From contig CM042032.1 in assembly GCA_023525975.1 (NCBI GenBank), positions 20,404,001-20,468,000 of the forward strand: a DNA stretch of 64,000 nt. Reading direction: 5' to 3'. Of the stretch, positions 10,544 to 21,267 are shown piece after piece. The notes under the pieces were generated by a model that saw only the letters and a program-made list of their open reading frames with translations, ran no database searches and was not told the DNA's origin. The stretch's first letter is position 1; every line of letters begins with the position of its first letter. This DNA is from Smallanthus sonchifolius (taxonomy: Eukaryota > Streptophyta > Magnoliopsida > Asterales > Asteraceae). The translations under genes were made by a program, and so were the position numbers.

Positions 10544-11850
10544 TCAAGCGTAAATATCATTGGCACGAAATATACCCGTAATGACATCGGGCATACCCGC
10601 TGCTTCATGAGTATGGAGAACGAATGCTCGCGCATTCTTCTTTACTCCATTTGCAGTTTTTGTACAAGTCCCAACAGGTTTCTTTAGCTTGGGAAAAATG
10701 ATTTTGATGTGGCCGGTTTCACCACACTCAAAAAAAGTTATTTGTTTCTTCTTGAAACAATTATCTACTTTGTGACCGGATATTTTGCAAAAGTTGCAGA
10801 AAAGTCCAGCACGACATTGTCCTAAGTGTCTCTTTCTACAATTGGGAAATTCTGGAATGGAAGAGTTGTTGTTTCGGGGAATGAAATTGGATTTCCTTGA
10901 TCCACTTGGGCTTTGCGTATATTCTCTCCTCTTCTTCCCCTCCTCCTGGTTTCTAATCAAACTGCTGGTTAGTGATGCTCCTAGATCCATAGCATCATCA
11001 AGATTTTTACAATTTGCGACATTGACCATCTCACGAATTTCTCCAATCAAACCCCAAATATAACGTTTTATCAGGTTTGAGTCTGGGGTAGCATGATGTG
11101 GAACTATTCTAGCATATTCAAGGAGTTTAGTGGAATACTCCTGATGATTTGTTCCTATCATCTTAAGACTCAAGAATTTTCCTTCTATTTGTTCCCTCTC
11201 ATTCTGGGGAACGTATTTCCTTTCTTCTCAGGTTTTGAAAACATTCCAGTCTATGGAATAGGCTGCTTCTCTTCCTTTGGCAGCTACTATGTTGTTCCAC
11301 CATTCTAATGCTTGATCTTTAAATAAATTTGAGGCATAAAGAACCTTGTCTTTTTCAGCACATTTGCTGATAACCAGTACGGATTCAGTCTTTTCTATCC
11401 ACCTTAATGTGACAATTCCTCCTTCTCTCCCAGAGAAGTTATATGGCTTGCAGTCCTGAAACATCTTGTATGTACAGCCAACTAATTTTCTCTTCTTTTC
11501 TATATGACCGTAGTTATTACCCATACTCTCATCTTTTGAAGAGTTATGGTAATATTTTTCTTTCCTAGTCTTCTCGGTTTTATGGGTTGCGAAACCTTCA
11601 GGTTTCAGAGTAATTGGTTGGGACTGAGTGATAGTTCGGGTATGCTGAGTTAAATGTTAAGAATTGATAGATTTTTTATTTGATGGCTGTGCAAATAGCC
11701 TATCGGCTTGTCTCTTTTCTAACTCAATAAAGTTCATTGGAAGAGAGTCCTTGATCCCTTCTGTGATCATTTTCTGGAGTTCCTTTCGGGATTCAGTAGC
11801 GGCATTTTCAACTGTTGTCTGTTTCTTCTTTCCCCTGGTGTGTTATAAAG
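10544..11850 (-). pseudogene. Gag of gypsy B (two stops shared with A)
   Basis: It has the same layout as in A: a Lys/Gln-rich start, a capsid block with ALEWWNNIV near 11310, TGA at 11228-11230, then 11173-10544 with a cysteine-rich region (CRAGLFCNFCKISGHKVDNC) and CGETGH, and TGA at 10544-10546. A further stop near 11655 separates the start from the capsid block. The gag start codon is not clear. Confidence 0.8.
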
Positions 11851-11970
11851 GTCCGGTATTTTCACCATACTTGGTTATAGAAATGAGATTGGAATCAAAG
11901 CAAAACTTTTTTATTGATAATAATATATTACAGAAGACGATGCATATAGAAATTATAGAAATTATTGTTC

Positions 11971-12278
11971 CTAGAAATTTCTAAATTTCTTTTCTTTAAG
12001 ATATTTTATTAGCAAAGCATTCCGAGTTTCAACTTCAGCTTTCCCTTGTTCCAATTCAGATATCCTATTCAACAACAATCGTTCCCTTTCACTTCCTGAT
12101 GCATTCTCATTTATATGAGGAGTAGGCATGGGAATCATCTCATAGTATGGAATGTAAGGTATATTAGAGTCAGCACGTTCTTCTTTTTTAGGATTATTTT
12201 CATAAGGCATATCGGCATATCCTTCATGAAAATTTTGGGAATATATAGGAGTGATATTATAACTTCCAGCGGTAGGAG
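11971..12278 (-). pseudogene. End of leader ORF 2 of gypsy B
   Basis: The frame from PTAGSYN to the stop at 11971-11973 is open and ends in a charged helix-like stretch (SERERLLLNRISELEQGKAE). It corresponds to about 4450-4155 in A. The first part of this ORF is found at 29233 to about 29165, on the far side of copia F. Confidence 0.65.
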
Positions 12279-12490
12279 TGTAGGTCCTCATTACACATCT
12301 CAGATCGATCTCATGACAGTACGTCTTGACAACACGGAGTGCGGAATCCTTCGTGTTAACGAATGTATACTAATTGACAAGTAAACACAGCATGTAAATA
12401 AAGCTTTCTCTTTGTATTCACAAACACAGAGTTTACAGAATTCTTGTTCGATCAGTCTCACTACTCTGTTCTAAACAGAATCTGTAACTC

Positions 12491-12498
12491 TATTTATA
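12491..12498 (-). promoter_or_regulatory. TATA box of LTR F
   Basis: TATAAATA on the minus strand. The palindrome cluster at 12516-12605 ends about 18 bases upstream of it. Confidence 0.6.
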
Positions 12499-12515
12499 GA
12501 CACATGTTTTGCACC

Positions 12516-12605
12516 AGGCGAACTTAACAAGTTCGCTTCAAAGATGCTTAGGCTAACTTAACAAGTTCGCCTCTGATAGACCAGGCGAACTTGTCAAGTT
12601 CGCCT
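12516..12605. repeat. GGCGAACTT/AAGTTCGCC palindromes in LTR F
   Basis: Three inverted repeats stand in 90 bp. The best (about 12583-12605) has 9-bp arms GGCGAACTT and AAGTTCGCC around GTC. The other two have one mismatched arm base. Confidence 0.85.
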
Positions 12606-12718
12606 CTAGCAGAACTTGTACAAATACTTAGACAAAAACTAAGCATTTACATAAAAACATAAAGACAATAAGATCTAAACTATTACAAAGCTTTTGTCAT
12701 ACAATATATGTCCTAACA

Positions 12719-12733
12719 AACTCCCCCTTGACA
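12719..12733 (-). other. Polypurine tract of copia F
   Basis: The minus strand reads TGTCAAGGGGGAGTT directly before the LTR start, almost identical to the tract of E (55923-55936). Confidence 0.8.
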
Positions 12734-12759
12734 ATAGCTTGATCTTCTATCTTCAGTCT

Positions 12760-14032
12760 TCATGATGAGCTCTTCCAGTTATCTGGTAATCTTCTTCCTG
12801 CATGCACTCCATATCTTCTACACATCTCTAACATTCTTTTGTACTGCAATCCTTGTTCTTTCCATTCATCAGTAAACATGATCTCATTCTTTTTTAATGT
12901 TCTCTGGTCTTTCTTTGAAAAATTAATAAGATTCATTGCATCGTAGAAACTAACAATGATCTTATTATCTTTATCATCAATCCTAGCTTCACCAGTATTC
13001 ACATCTACATACCACCATTTCATAGTACCCAGAAAATCTTGTGGAATTTTCTTCAATGGTATCTTCTGTACAGCACGTACCGGCTTGAACTTGTACTTCC
13101 AAGTCACTATCTTAGTCTTTTGATCTACAAGCTTCACTCTTTTACCCTTCTGTGGTTTTAACCTTTCATACTTCCCTGATCCACCTTCTCTCTTTATCAG
13201 GTTAGCAATCACATCAGCTAATCCATAATTTGATCTATTAATCAGTGGTTTAGTAGCCAGACCATTCATTTCACACCTTGGCAGGGTATTGAAATACTTA
13301 ATCCTAGGATTTAGGTACTGAACACCATCAGATCTTTTAAGAGCAAACAGCGTTATCTCATTATCATAGAACCAACTTATGATCTTTCCGATACACCTCT
13401 ATTTATTTACATATCTTTCTTTTTGAGAAGGTTGTACAAGTGACTTTGGTAGTACTTTCATCCAACTGTTCACCACTTCTCTCCACTGTACTCTAGTCAT
13501 ACATGTATCTCTATACATCACAGGTTCTTCATTCAGCTTAGGAGACACGTTACGTGTAGTATCAACATCAGAATCAATCTTGGATTGAGTAGTATCATCA
13601 GGTGTAGTGATATCTTCAAAAGAGTCCATAGAATCTGTTACTCCATCATAGGAAAACTCAGGAATAACATCCTCTTGGATGAAGTTATACGGAACATTCA
13701 GACCATCACTTCCTTCATATGTAATCTTAGATTTACTCTTTTCTACCTCAATTTCCACAATCTCACCTTCTTCAACATCGTTATCCACCACATCTTCTTC
13801 ATCATCATCAAATAATTCGTCTATATCATCCAGACACTCTAATTTCTCAGCTTCTTCTTCTTTAGAATCTTGAAAGAATTCCAATAACAATATTTCTTCA
13901 TTTACTCCAGAATCATGAGTCTTGGTTCCTTCAATAGTATGTGATGTCGACTCCCCTGAGCTCTGGATATTGGATTCACGTCAGCGTATTGACGATCACC
14001 CTCAACATTACCACTAGGATCATTGTCTTCAT
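12760..14032 (-). pseudogene. C-terminal half of ORF2 of copia F
   Basis: After element G the reading frame resumes at 14032 in an acidic region, then passes frameshifts near 13910 and between 13399 and 13269. The conserved C-terminal block (13269-12760) carries NRSNYGLADVI, KYERLKPQ, a KIPQDF box and WWYVDVNTGEA, and ends soon before the polypurine tract. The same block closes ORF2 in E (about 55320-55870). It is lysine-rich, has no transmembrane helix and no signal peptide. Function unknown. Confidence 0.75.
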
Positions 14033-14037
14033 CATCC

Positions 14038-14568
14038 TGTAGGTCCCTTATTCGGTGCGTGACGGATCTCTAGACTCGCGGTACGACACGGTGATAATGT
14101 GAGGAATCCATGATCAACGTGCTCGTGCAACTCAATCAACATCAATGGTGTAAATAAACGCTTTGTATTTCCACCACAATATCAGGTTACAAGAATTCTG
14201 TCTCTAATCAGTTCCTCCTGATATCTCTCTCTAATTCTTATTATGAACCTGTAAACTGTCTATTTATAAACACCAGTTCTGCAGTAGGTGAAGTTAACAA
14301 GTTCGCCTCAAAGATGCTTAGGCGAACTTATTAAGTTCGCCTCTAATAGGCTAAACGAACTTAACAAGTTCGCTCCTAAAGGTTCATAGACGAACTTGTT
14401 AAGTTCGCCTTTCTATGAACTTATACAGAATTTTATCAACAGTTACAAAACATGTCCTAACAGACTCCCCTTTAACCGTTGCTAACAATTCTATCAATTA
14501 CAAGTCAAAGACTCTAAGACTAAGACATATAATCTTCAAGCTCGTTGTCACCAGAATATGCTCCAACA
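14038..14568 (-). repeat. 3' LTR of copia G
   Basis: 531 bp, TGTTGGAGCATATTC to GGGACCTACA on the minus strand, bounded by the polypurine tract AAGGGGAGTC. TATA box at 14261-14268; palindromes with arms like GGCGAACTT/AAGTTCGCC at 14285-14410. By eye it differs from the 5' LTR at about twenty sites and by one 24-base indel in the palindrome region. The first 106 bases (14463-14568) look like an extension of the LTR (see findings). Confidence 0.9.
14285..14410. repeat. Palindrome cluster in the 3' LTR of G
   Basis: Four inverted repeats of the GGCGAACTT/AAGTTCGCC type with loops such as ATT, AAC and GTT. They end about 17 bases upstream of the TATA box on the minus strand. Confidence 0.85.
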
Positions 14569-14582
14569 GACTCCCCTTGACA

Positions 14583-16342
14583 ACAGCTTTAGAAGACTGT
14601 CATCCGTCTTCATATATCATCAAACACACTGTAGTCTTCGTCTTGTTCATCTGCACTTTCTCTTTCTATCTAGAAGAAAACTTGGGAGAAGGACCCCTTG
14701 TCAACTTCTGTCTGCAATATTCAGTTTTTGCAAAGGAGAACAACCAAGAATAACCAACAATTAAGATTTCCATGGAAGCTGGAAACATAAAATCATTTTG
14801 GTTTTTCAAACATAAGAAACACAAAATCTTTTTGGTTTTTCTTTATATAAACTGAAATGTAAAATACAAAATCACATTTTTTTGGTCGAACATCACGAGT
14901 AAGAAGATCATATCAGTATATATGAGATATCAATCACACATCTTGGATATAAAATCCATATAATATCAAATGGTATCCTATGTCATTCTTTCAAGCCTTG
15001 ACCAATCAAACCAATATCTTTCAAGATTATCACACTCTATCTTTTCAAAACTTTTATATTGCCTGTTATGATATGTGATAAACATTCAAACAAAATAGGA
15101 TCAGGCTATGACACACAAATTCAAATTGTCAATATTATAAGATTTGAAACTAAAGCATCTCATTCCCACTTTCTTGTGAGTTAAAGTACCATTTAAGTAT
15201 GAAATACAACGTGTACCCCACTAGTATGCCAACAGAAAGTAAATGCATATCTTCAAGACATATGAGATTTTACTAAAGATTATCCGAATTTCCAGAATGA
15301 GGAGAATCACTTAGCACTTGAATAGCAGAATCCAAATTGGATTGTATAGGAATCAATGAGATTCAGAATCGAATGATTCAATGTCTTGGCTTATATATAT
15401 GGAATCATAAGATTCAGGTACGTGGATCTAACTGTTATCTGGATTATGAATTCAATGGAATCAGTAAAGATGATTTATCAATATGATCCAAGGGCTAGTA
15501 TATGTTTGACAGATGTTGTCAAGTACATATCTTGATTATACTTCAAATTGCATGCTTTTCGGGACATGGGCACTGAAGCAAATCAAATGAATAGTGCTAA
15601 GGACATAACCCGAAACTGATCTCATAGGAAAATCTTTATTAAAAGCTAATATTATTTATCTGATAGTGATCTTTTAACACACACACACCCAGGCATAAAA
15701 TGGGTTCAAATCACAGTTGTAACATATGAAATTATGTTTTCACACTACTAATGGTTCAATGACGCTTTTAGTCTACTGACAATTCAAATTATATGCATAC
15801 ACAACACTATCATTTCCTATTTGTGCAATCTCTGAATTTTAGATCAAAACATATAATTCAGATATATTAACATAAAGCACCAACCAGTCAATCTAAGGTC
15901 ATGTGTGAAAGAACATCTACTGATGTACTATCATCTCTTCTTTAACTTCAAGTAATATCGATTTTATCTTTTTCAATTTGTTTGGCTTTTTCAAAATCTT
16001 TTTCAAAGAAAGTAAAACAAACGAAAATAAAATCTTCCATGAAAAACATTTTACTTGGTTACTCAGGATTAAGCAAGTCAATCAATTAAAAACTCAAACC
16101 GATGTAATGTAATTGAATGCCTTTGCCTTTGTCACCAACACAGTTCTGTACTCCCCATGTCCTGTAGACTCCCCCTCAACTAGTCAAATGGTTGCATCAA
16201 CAACTTTATGCTCACCATCGTCATCCTAAGTTTTAAGTTATCATTTGGACTTTGTAAAACTCTTTCCAAAACATTGTGTTTGACATATTCTCCCCCTTGA
16301 GCATCAAGTCGTTGAATCAAATATATTCTCAGTTATCAACAA
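14583..16342 (-). other. Non-coding interior of G
   Basis: No credible ORF. AT-rich, with blocks also found in the pol-ORF2 spacers of F (21980-23450) and E (51770-52530), for example the TGATAGTGATCTTTTA and CACACACACCCAGGCATAAAATGG region near 15660-15705. It is therefore spacer sequence left after loss of pol and ORF2. Confidence 0.75.
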
Positions 16343-18465
16343 CTCTTTACTCTTGCAGATGCCATTCCCTGTCATGTGATCAGAACCACCACTATCAACT
16401 ACCAAAATGGTATTAATAGTCCCTCTTGGGAAATCCTGCACATCTAACAGGAAACATTAATTTGAAATTGGGACCCATTCACAATAATAAACCTCACTCC
16501 ATTCACAATCGAATCTCTCATCAATTTTCGGAGGTTGTTCCGACGAGTCAGAAACAGAAACTTTAGATTTCCAAACATACTTCTGTTCATTAAGTTCTTT
16601 TTGTTTAAAATGTGAAGTGTTTGAACAATCTTGTTCATTTGAAAAAAAATTAGATTGTGAAAGCTCTTGTTGTTCTAAAAGTTTTCTCAATCTTCTGTTT
16701 CTCCTCCGTCTTTGAGGTCTAGAAATCCTAACCTCAGATTTTGAATTACCCTTTGGTGTATCATGAGGTTTGACCACATTGGGGTTAACATAAGGCTTAC
16801 CATGAGTTCTTACCGTTCCTGGAGTAACATGTCGGTTACCTTTGGCGTTGTGAGGACAAACAATCCTAATGTGACCCACAAGACCACAGTAAAAGCAAGA
16901 TTTCGTCTCACGATATTCTCTCATATAAGGAATCTTCACACGATAAGATGCACTTGAAGAAGATTCTCCTACATGAACTTCTTTTGAAGTTTGAGCCGGA
17001 ACAAACTTTTTCTCAACAGGTTTTGATTCAGGCTTCATTTTCTCAGAAAATACATGCTTCTTCCCTTTATTTTTGTAAGGATAGTTCACCACAATGTGTC
17101 CTATCTCATTACAATGAAAACATGTACACCTGTCTTTATAATCTCTGACATATGGAACTCTCCTTGAATTTGAAGAACTTCCAAATGTATTTTTACCAGA
17201 TGAATTAGAATCAACCTTTGAGTCTTCTTTCTTAACCTCTTTCGGTATCCCCTCTACCATAGCTTCATCAAAATATTCATCATCACTTTCATCAGAATAC
17301 ACCATATCTTCACCTGTGACTGGATTCACCTTCAACACAGTCTTAGGATCTAAATCCTCATCGTTTATAATCTCAGGTGTAACAGAATAATTTTCATTGA
17401 ATGGTGGAGGAACATAGCCAATACCACTAGTTCCCTTCCCCTCTTCAGTATTATCATGATAATATCCTAATAAGAATGATGAATTTGCAAAGCTTTCTAA
17501 CTTTCTATGTAATCTAATCACCTCTTCTTTAGATTCAGCTAGTTCCTTATCTTTCTCAGCAAGATCAGTATTTCTTTTCTCAATTTCTGTAAAGGACATA
17601 TCCAGATGATATGCCTGATCTTTGATCTTCAAAGTCAGAGAATTTATATCCCTCTTCAATGATTCTATTCTTTCAACACACACATTCTCATTATCTTTTA
17701 GTTTCTGATTTACCGTGTGCATTGATTTCATATCACAAATGAGGTTGACGTTGTCATCCATAACCCTCATCATTTTATCCTTAACTGAAACACAGTTAGA
17801 ACAAAACGTTTCAGAGTTAGAAAATACCTCAGGTTTTACTTCTGAAGAAGATGCACCAGGAGCCATGAAAACGTCATCATCAGCTTCACACTTTTGATCA
17901 ACAATGACAGGCTCAACATCAGTTTCAAAGTCACTCAGATCATCTTCAACTATCTGAAAGCTTTCTTCACTCATCACATCAGTCTCAGTAAATTTAGTAC
18001 TTTCACCAAAACGAATACTCTCACTATCAGTTAAATCTGTAGAAGAATCACTTTGAGAATCACTCTTCTTCTCTAATACCTCTTTGATCAAGACTACAAA
18101 CGCTTGAGAAGTTGCTTCACCCTTTTTCTTCAATGCTTCCCATAGATCTCTTGAAGTTGGACACTTCCCGAGACTATGAATGATTTCTTTTGGTAAAGAC
18201 ATCGTTAAAGTTTCACACGTTTTCATCTCTCGATCAAACTTCCGCTTTTCTACTTTAGTAAGAGCTGTCACTGGTTTAGGAACATCACTAAATTCAAGAA
18301 AGTTAAAAGTAGGATGCACATATCCTTCTGTTATTGGTCTCAAAAATTTTCATCAGTTTCGAATACGAACTGTTCGAACCGGACTTTCCAGCTACGAAAA
18401 TCTGATATGCACAAAAGCCTCGGTGGCATAATTTCAATCTCATTATCATCACATGAAATTGACAT
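16343..18465 (-). pseudogene. Gag of copia G, internally deleted, with a protease start
   Basis: The ATG at 18465 opens a copia gag start (DFRSWKVRFEQFV). One base is missing from a T run near 18346, after which 18343-16457 is open for 628 codons. The region that would hold the second half of capsid and the first zinc knuckle is absent: DLWEALKKKGEATSQAFV joins directly to the acidic region. A coiled coil follows at about 17700-17480. Two knuckle-like motifs remain: CFHCNEIGHIVVNY (last cysteine lost) and CFYCGLVGHIRIVC. Gag ends at PISN-TAA, and 21 bases later the protease-like DSGGSDHMTGN begins in the same frame, then is cut off. Confidence 0.85.
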
Positions 18466-19067
18466 TTTGAAATTTTTGCGAAAATATCCGGAAAAAATTT
18501 CCCGTCAAAATACTCTTTAAAAAATTTCGAAAATTCAAAATTTCAAAAATGATTCAAAATGATCATATAAACTTTCCCTAAAAAATTTGAACAAGAAGAA
18601 TATTCCCGCTAAAATATTTTATTTTTATTTTTTTTTATTTTTTTTAAGAACACTAGCTATGTTCGCCTGATACTGCCTAAGCGAACTTAATAAGTTCGCC
18701 TGACTGAGCGAACTTGACCCCAAGCGAACTTATTAAGTTCGCCTCTCTAAGTTCGCCTGCAACAGAATTGCTAAGTTCTCCTGCATCAGCTGTTCAACCA
18801 AACACGAACCAAAAATTTCGAAAATCATCATATTGTGCTGAATTGATGGAATTTGATTAAATTGAACCGTAGGAATGTGTAGAAACTATTTAGGAACACT
18901 TCTATCGGATCAATTTCATCAAAAGAACCCAAAATCAATCCAAAATGATCAAAAATTCTCCATTTTTATCAAGAACACAAAAAAGATGAAAAATCTTTAA
19001 AATCTCTGAAATTTGATGTTGATTGGACACGAAAACACCACGAATCTTCGGCTAATCAAGAGCAAAA
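18466..19067 (-). other. Leader of G with palindromes
   Basis: Untranslated leader between primer site and gag. At 18656-18783 it carries a second palindrome cluster (arms AGCGAACTTA/TAAGTTCGCC type plus single half-sites), matching the motif in its own LTR. No ORF seen. Confidence 0.75.
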
Positions 19068-19081
19068 GCTCTGATACCACT
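19068..19081 (-). other. Primer-binding site of G
   Basis: The minus strand reads AGTGGTATCAGAGC directly after the LTR; TGGTATCAGAGC is complementary to the 3' end of plant initiator Met-tRNA. Confidence 0.9.
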
Positions 19082-19589
19082 TGTATGTCCCTTATTCGGT
19101 GTGTGACGGATCTCTAGACTCGTGGTACGACACGGTGATAACGTGCGGAATCCATGATCGACGTGCTCGTGTAACTCAATCAACAACAATGGTGTAAATA
19201 AACGCTTTGTATTTCCACCACAATATCAGGTTACAAGAATTCTGTCTCTAATCAGTTACTCCTGATATCTCTCTCTAATTCTGATTTTGAACCTGTAAAC
19301 TGTCTATTTATAAACACCAGTTCTGCACTCAAAGATGCTTAGGCGAACTTATTAAGTTCGCCTCTAATAGGCTAAGCGAACTTAACAAGTTCGCTCCTAA
19401 AGATTCTTAGGCGAACTTGTTAGGTTCGCCTTTCTATGAACTTATACAGAATTTTATCAACAGTTACAAAACATGTCCTAACAGATTCCTCTTTAACTGT
19501 TGCTAACAATTCTATCACATACAAGTCAAAGACTCTAAGACTAAGACATAATATCTTCAAGCTCGTTGTCACCAGAATATGCTCCAACA
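19082..19589 (-). repeat. 5' LTR of copia G
   Basis: 508 bp, with TATA box at 19305-19312 and palindromes at 19340-19430. Shorter than the 3' copy by one 24-base deletion next to the palindromes. Confidence 0.9.
19305..19312 (-). promoter_or_regulatory. TATA box of the 5' LTR of G
   Basis: TATAAATA on the minus strand in the promoter LTR of the element; the palindromes begin about 28 bases upstream. Confidence 0.6.
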
Positions 19590-19594
19590 CATCC

Positions 19595-21267
19595 TTTCGT
19601 TGAATTGATTGAGTATGACACGTATCAGGTATCCTTAACTCCCCCTGAGCGTCAAGACACTTAACAAGTGTAGACACCAACAACTGCATGTCAGCAATCT
19701 GTTGTGCTTGAGTTTGAAGGACCAATTGTCTATGAGAATCAACAGACACAAGAGTATCCACCTGAGTTTGTAATGCTAGCACCTGGGATTCAAGGAATGT
19801 AATTCTTTCATAATCAGACGGCTTTGAAGGACCAGCATCGGATGAAGTAGGAACATTTAGAACATTTGGAGAAAGCACTGGAGATTGTTTCCTAGAAGGA
19901 GGAGGTGTAACCAGTAGAGATGAAATAAAAGTAGCATCCTCAACTCCCTGAGATGATTGAGCAGCAGCATTTGAAGTAGACATAAGCTTCTGAGATTTAG
20001 AAACTGGAATAAAATCAATATCCGTGTCAGAACTTTCATCAAGCAAAGTTCTTTTGCCAAGTACTGATCCAGAAGGAGGATTCCGAACAGACTTACGCCT
20101 CGGCTCTCTGGCAGTAGATTTAATACGTTTTCCCCTATTAGCCCATGGTAACTGAGCTAAACTCTCATAATGATCTGAGCTAAAGTCTCTAGACGAATCA
20201 GAATCAGTAGCTTCAGAATCAGGTAAGATAGTATCATCGGAACTCGTATCTTCAACATTGCCTTCGGCTTCATGAACAGGTGAGTTCACAACTTCATGAT
20301 CAAAATCATTCATATTCATACCCAACTCTTGATCATTCTCTTGAGCAATCTCTTCTTGAACTGGTTCATTAACAGGAACGTGAACCTGTTCTTGTGGAAT
20401 AGGAACTTGTTGTTGCATTTGAGCAGGAACTTGTTGTTGTTGAGGAACTTGTTATTGTTGTTGTTGAGGAACTTGATTCTGGACTTGACCTTGTACTAAC
20501 TCCTCAGGATGAAACCAATTATCATTTGGTTGCTCAACATAATCAGGATTAATTATGTGACCAAACAAAGGAGTAGGAACAGGAATAAGAGCAGCATTTT
20601 GTTGTTTCACCTTTGTGCAATCAGTAAATATCCTTTTTGACATAGGAGTTAGAGTCAATTGGATTGGATGCTGAGGTAAATCCTGAATTAAATGACCTTC
20701 AAGAGGATTTATTTGCATGACTAACTCACGGTAGATGTATAATGCAAAGTTAAACCGTTTATTGAGTGTCAAAGCAACCATAGCAGCTTGTAGTGCACTC
20801 TTTAAACCATCAGTACCAGCCTTCCTTGGAGACAGACATTGTATGATAACATGCATAAAATATCTCCATTCACCAATCAAACCTCCTTTTCTTGCTTGTG
20901 TATCATTCGGTCTTCCTTTATAACCCATCCACTGAAAACAATCCAAAATCAGGGTTCCAGGATATGATATCGGATCATCAACAGCACCACCTAATGCCAA
21001 AGCAGTACGAATAGTTTCTACTGAAATAGCGGCTTCCGTATTATGTACTGTAGTACGAAGAACGTGAAGTTTAACATCCGTGTCTTGATAAACGGTATCC
21101 CAGAATTGCTGAATATAAGGTAAACTTATATACGGATTAGCAGATAAAGCAACATTCAAACGTGAACGATTCAGAAAGTTGATAATTCCATGAAAATGAG
21201 CAGCTTCAGACATATTAGGATCCAATAAAGCCAATTGATTATGTTTGTACTCAACACGACAAGCCAT
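19595..21267 (-). pseudogene. N-terminal half of ORF2 of copia F
   Basis: The ATG at 21267 stands directly after TTTCAG, a splice-acceptor-like sequence. The N-terminal 270 residues include FLNRSRLNVALSANPYISLP, QQFWDTVY and WRYFMHVIIQCLSPRKAGTD, and align with ORF2 of E. A Gln/Pro-rich stretch follows, with a TAA at 20452-20454 (a glutamine codon changed). Then come an acidic Ser/Asp region, a basic RRKSVRNPPS-like region and a predicted coiled coil (ERITFLESQVLALQTQVDTL). Element G interrupts it at 19590. There is no signal peptide or membrane span, so an envelope role is not supported. Function unknown. Confidence 0.75.

Larger units (their letters stand above)
12279..12718 (-). repeat. 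3' LTR of copia F
   Basis: 440 bp. On the minus strand it begins TGTTAGGACATAT next to the polypurine tract at 12719-12733 and ends GAGGACCTACA at 12279. The end motif GGACCTACA and an internal TTCCGCAC box are shared with the LTRs of E and G. Confidence 0.85.
14038..19589 (-). mobile_element. Copia element G: gag remnant only, no pol, no ORF2; inserted in ORF2 of F
   Basis: Both LTRs, an initiator-Met primer site at 19068-19081 and a polypurine tract at 14569-14582 are present, flanked by the 5-bp duplication CATCC (14033-14037 and 19590-19594). The interior holds an internally deleted gag and about 1.8 kb of non-coding sequence resembling the pol-ORF2 spacer of E and F. A protease start is the only piece of pol left. 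It can only have moved with proteins made by another element. Confidence 0.9.

Noticed and set aside
12279..12718. Solo LTR
   Set aside because: A polypurine tract and ORF2 follow directly, so it is the 3' LTR of the truncated element F.
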